From Pterobdella sp. o SKG-2022 (lineage: Eukaryota; Annelida; Clitellata; Hirudinida; Piscicolidae), in the NCBI GenBank assembly GCA_964035795.1, contig OZ038325.1, forward strand, positions 612,068 through 676,067: a stretch of DNA of 64,000 nucleotides, written 5' to 3'. The notes below the pieces were generated by a model. The model worked only from the letters and a program-made list of their open reading frames with translations, had not been told where the DNA came from and ran no database searches. Position 1 is the stretch's first letter; each line of letters opens with the position of its first letter. Positions 63,998 to 64,000 of the stretch are shown piece after piece. Position numbers and translations under genes: made by a program.

Positions 63998-64000
63998 CTA
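60770..64000. other. Right end of the window, sparse
   Basis: Apart from the candidate exon at 62038-62272 this is AT-rich with (GAT)n-like patches near 62270-62340, (GT)n at 63250-63328 and a TCTA tract running off the end from 63957. Any gene continuing to the right cannot be assigned from this window. Confidence 0.55.
62038..62272 (-). CDS. Candidate terminal exon of an unidentified - strand gene
   Basis: On the - strand, an acceptor (catcatcatcag) is followed by an open frame PGGRTHLLVVPDVHSN, SVEVVLNHVSFQPQSISRIH, SLLTKSHKQLEAARFFRYSL and QRVSEEFLEAGAQ, ending in a short Gln run and TAA at 62038-62040. Composition and the absence of repeats look like real coding sequence. A possible short exon before it lies at about 62601-62632 (YDYDMVTNVE, phase compatible). 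The rest of the gene would be to the right, partly outside the window. I do not recognise the family. Confidence 0.45.

Overview
This is a stretch of AT-rich invertebrate animal nuclear DNA. It has spliced genes with GT..AG introns, a nuclear tRNA gene, decayed non-LTR retrotransposons and very many simple-sequence repeats. Long reading frames made of Met, Ile, His, Cys-Val or Pro-Ser-Ile-His runs are translated microsatellites, not genes. The gene set (discoidin domain receptor, MBD2/3, FAM221A, death-domain proteins) is metazoan. I cannot name the phylum. Nothing prokaryotic, plasmid or CRISPR-like is present.

Region by region. (1) 1-9600: repeat-dominated, with a broken LINE 3' end (about 6490-7372) and one candidate 5' exon of the next gene (5218-5260). 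(2) 9617-34042, + strand: a discoidin domain receptor (DDR) tyrosine kinase. I rebuilt 19 exons (about 897 codons) whose splice phases all agree. Its introns hold huge microsatellites, including about 1.52 kb of uninterrupted (GAT)n, about 505 bp of (GT)n and about 825 bp of (ATCC)n. Many of its 3' splice sites sit at the edge of a microsatellite. (3) 36416-38501, + strand: PDSS2 (ubiquinone side-chain synthesis), six exons, converging on intronless MBD2/3 (38762-39469, - strand). (4) 39911-43010, + strand: mitochondrial ribosomal protein bL17m (MRPL17), head-to-head with MBD2/3 and carrying a LINE endonuclease fragment in an intron. (5) 43649-45687, - strand: two adjacent small genes that each end in a death domain. 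(6) 46733-46804: tRNA-Pro(TGG). (7) 48829-53396, - strand: a type II membrane glycosyltransferase-like gene. (8) 53900-55310: two LINE 3' ends in opposite orientation, one boxed by inverted repeats. (9) 57491-60272, - strand: FAM221A, ten exons, 275 codons. One of its introns is almost entirely (TATC)n. Then 60691 to the end: a candidate + strand first exon, a - strand terminal exon and more repeats.

The genes do not form one pathway. They are housekeeping or mitochondrial (PDSS2, MRPL17), chromatin (MBD2/3), signalling (DDR, death-domain pair), secretory (glycosyltransferase) and probably cilium-linked (FAM221A). Neighbours are often paired head-to-head (MBD2/3-MRPL17; FAM221A with the 60691 exon) or tail-to-tail (PDSS2-MBD2/3; MRPL17 with the death-domain pair), which suggests compact shared regulatory space next to greatly expanded repeat-filled introns.

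The most notable points are the DDR kinase with an altered DFG motif and activation loop, the repeated use of microsatellites as splice-site context, the tandem death-domain genes, and the unusually long pure (GAT)n array. Exon models were made by eye from homology and splice phase. No alignment or transcript data were available.
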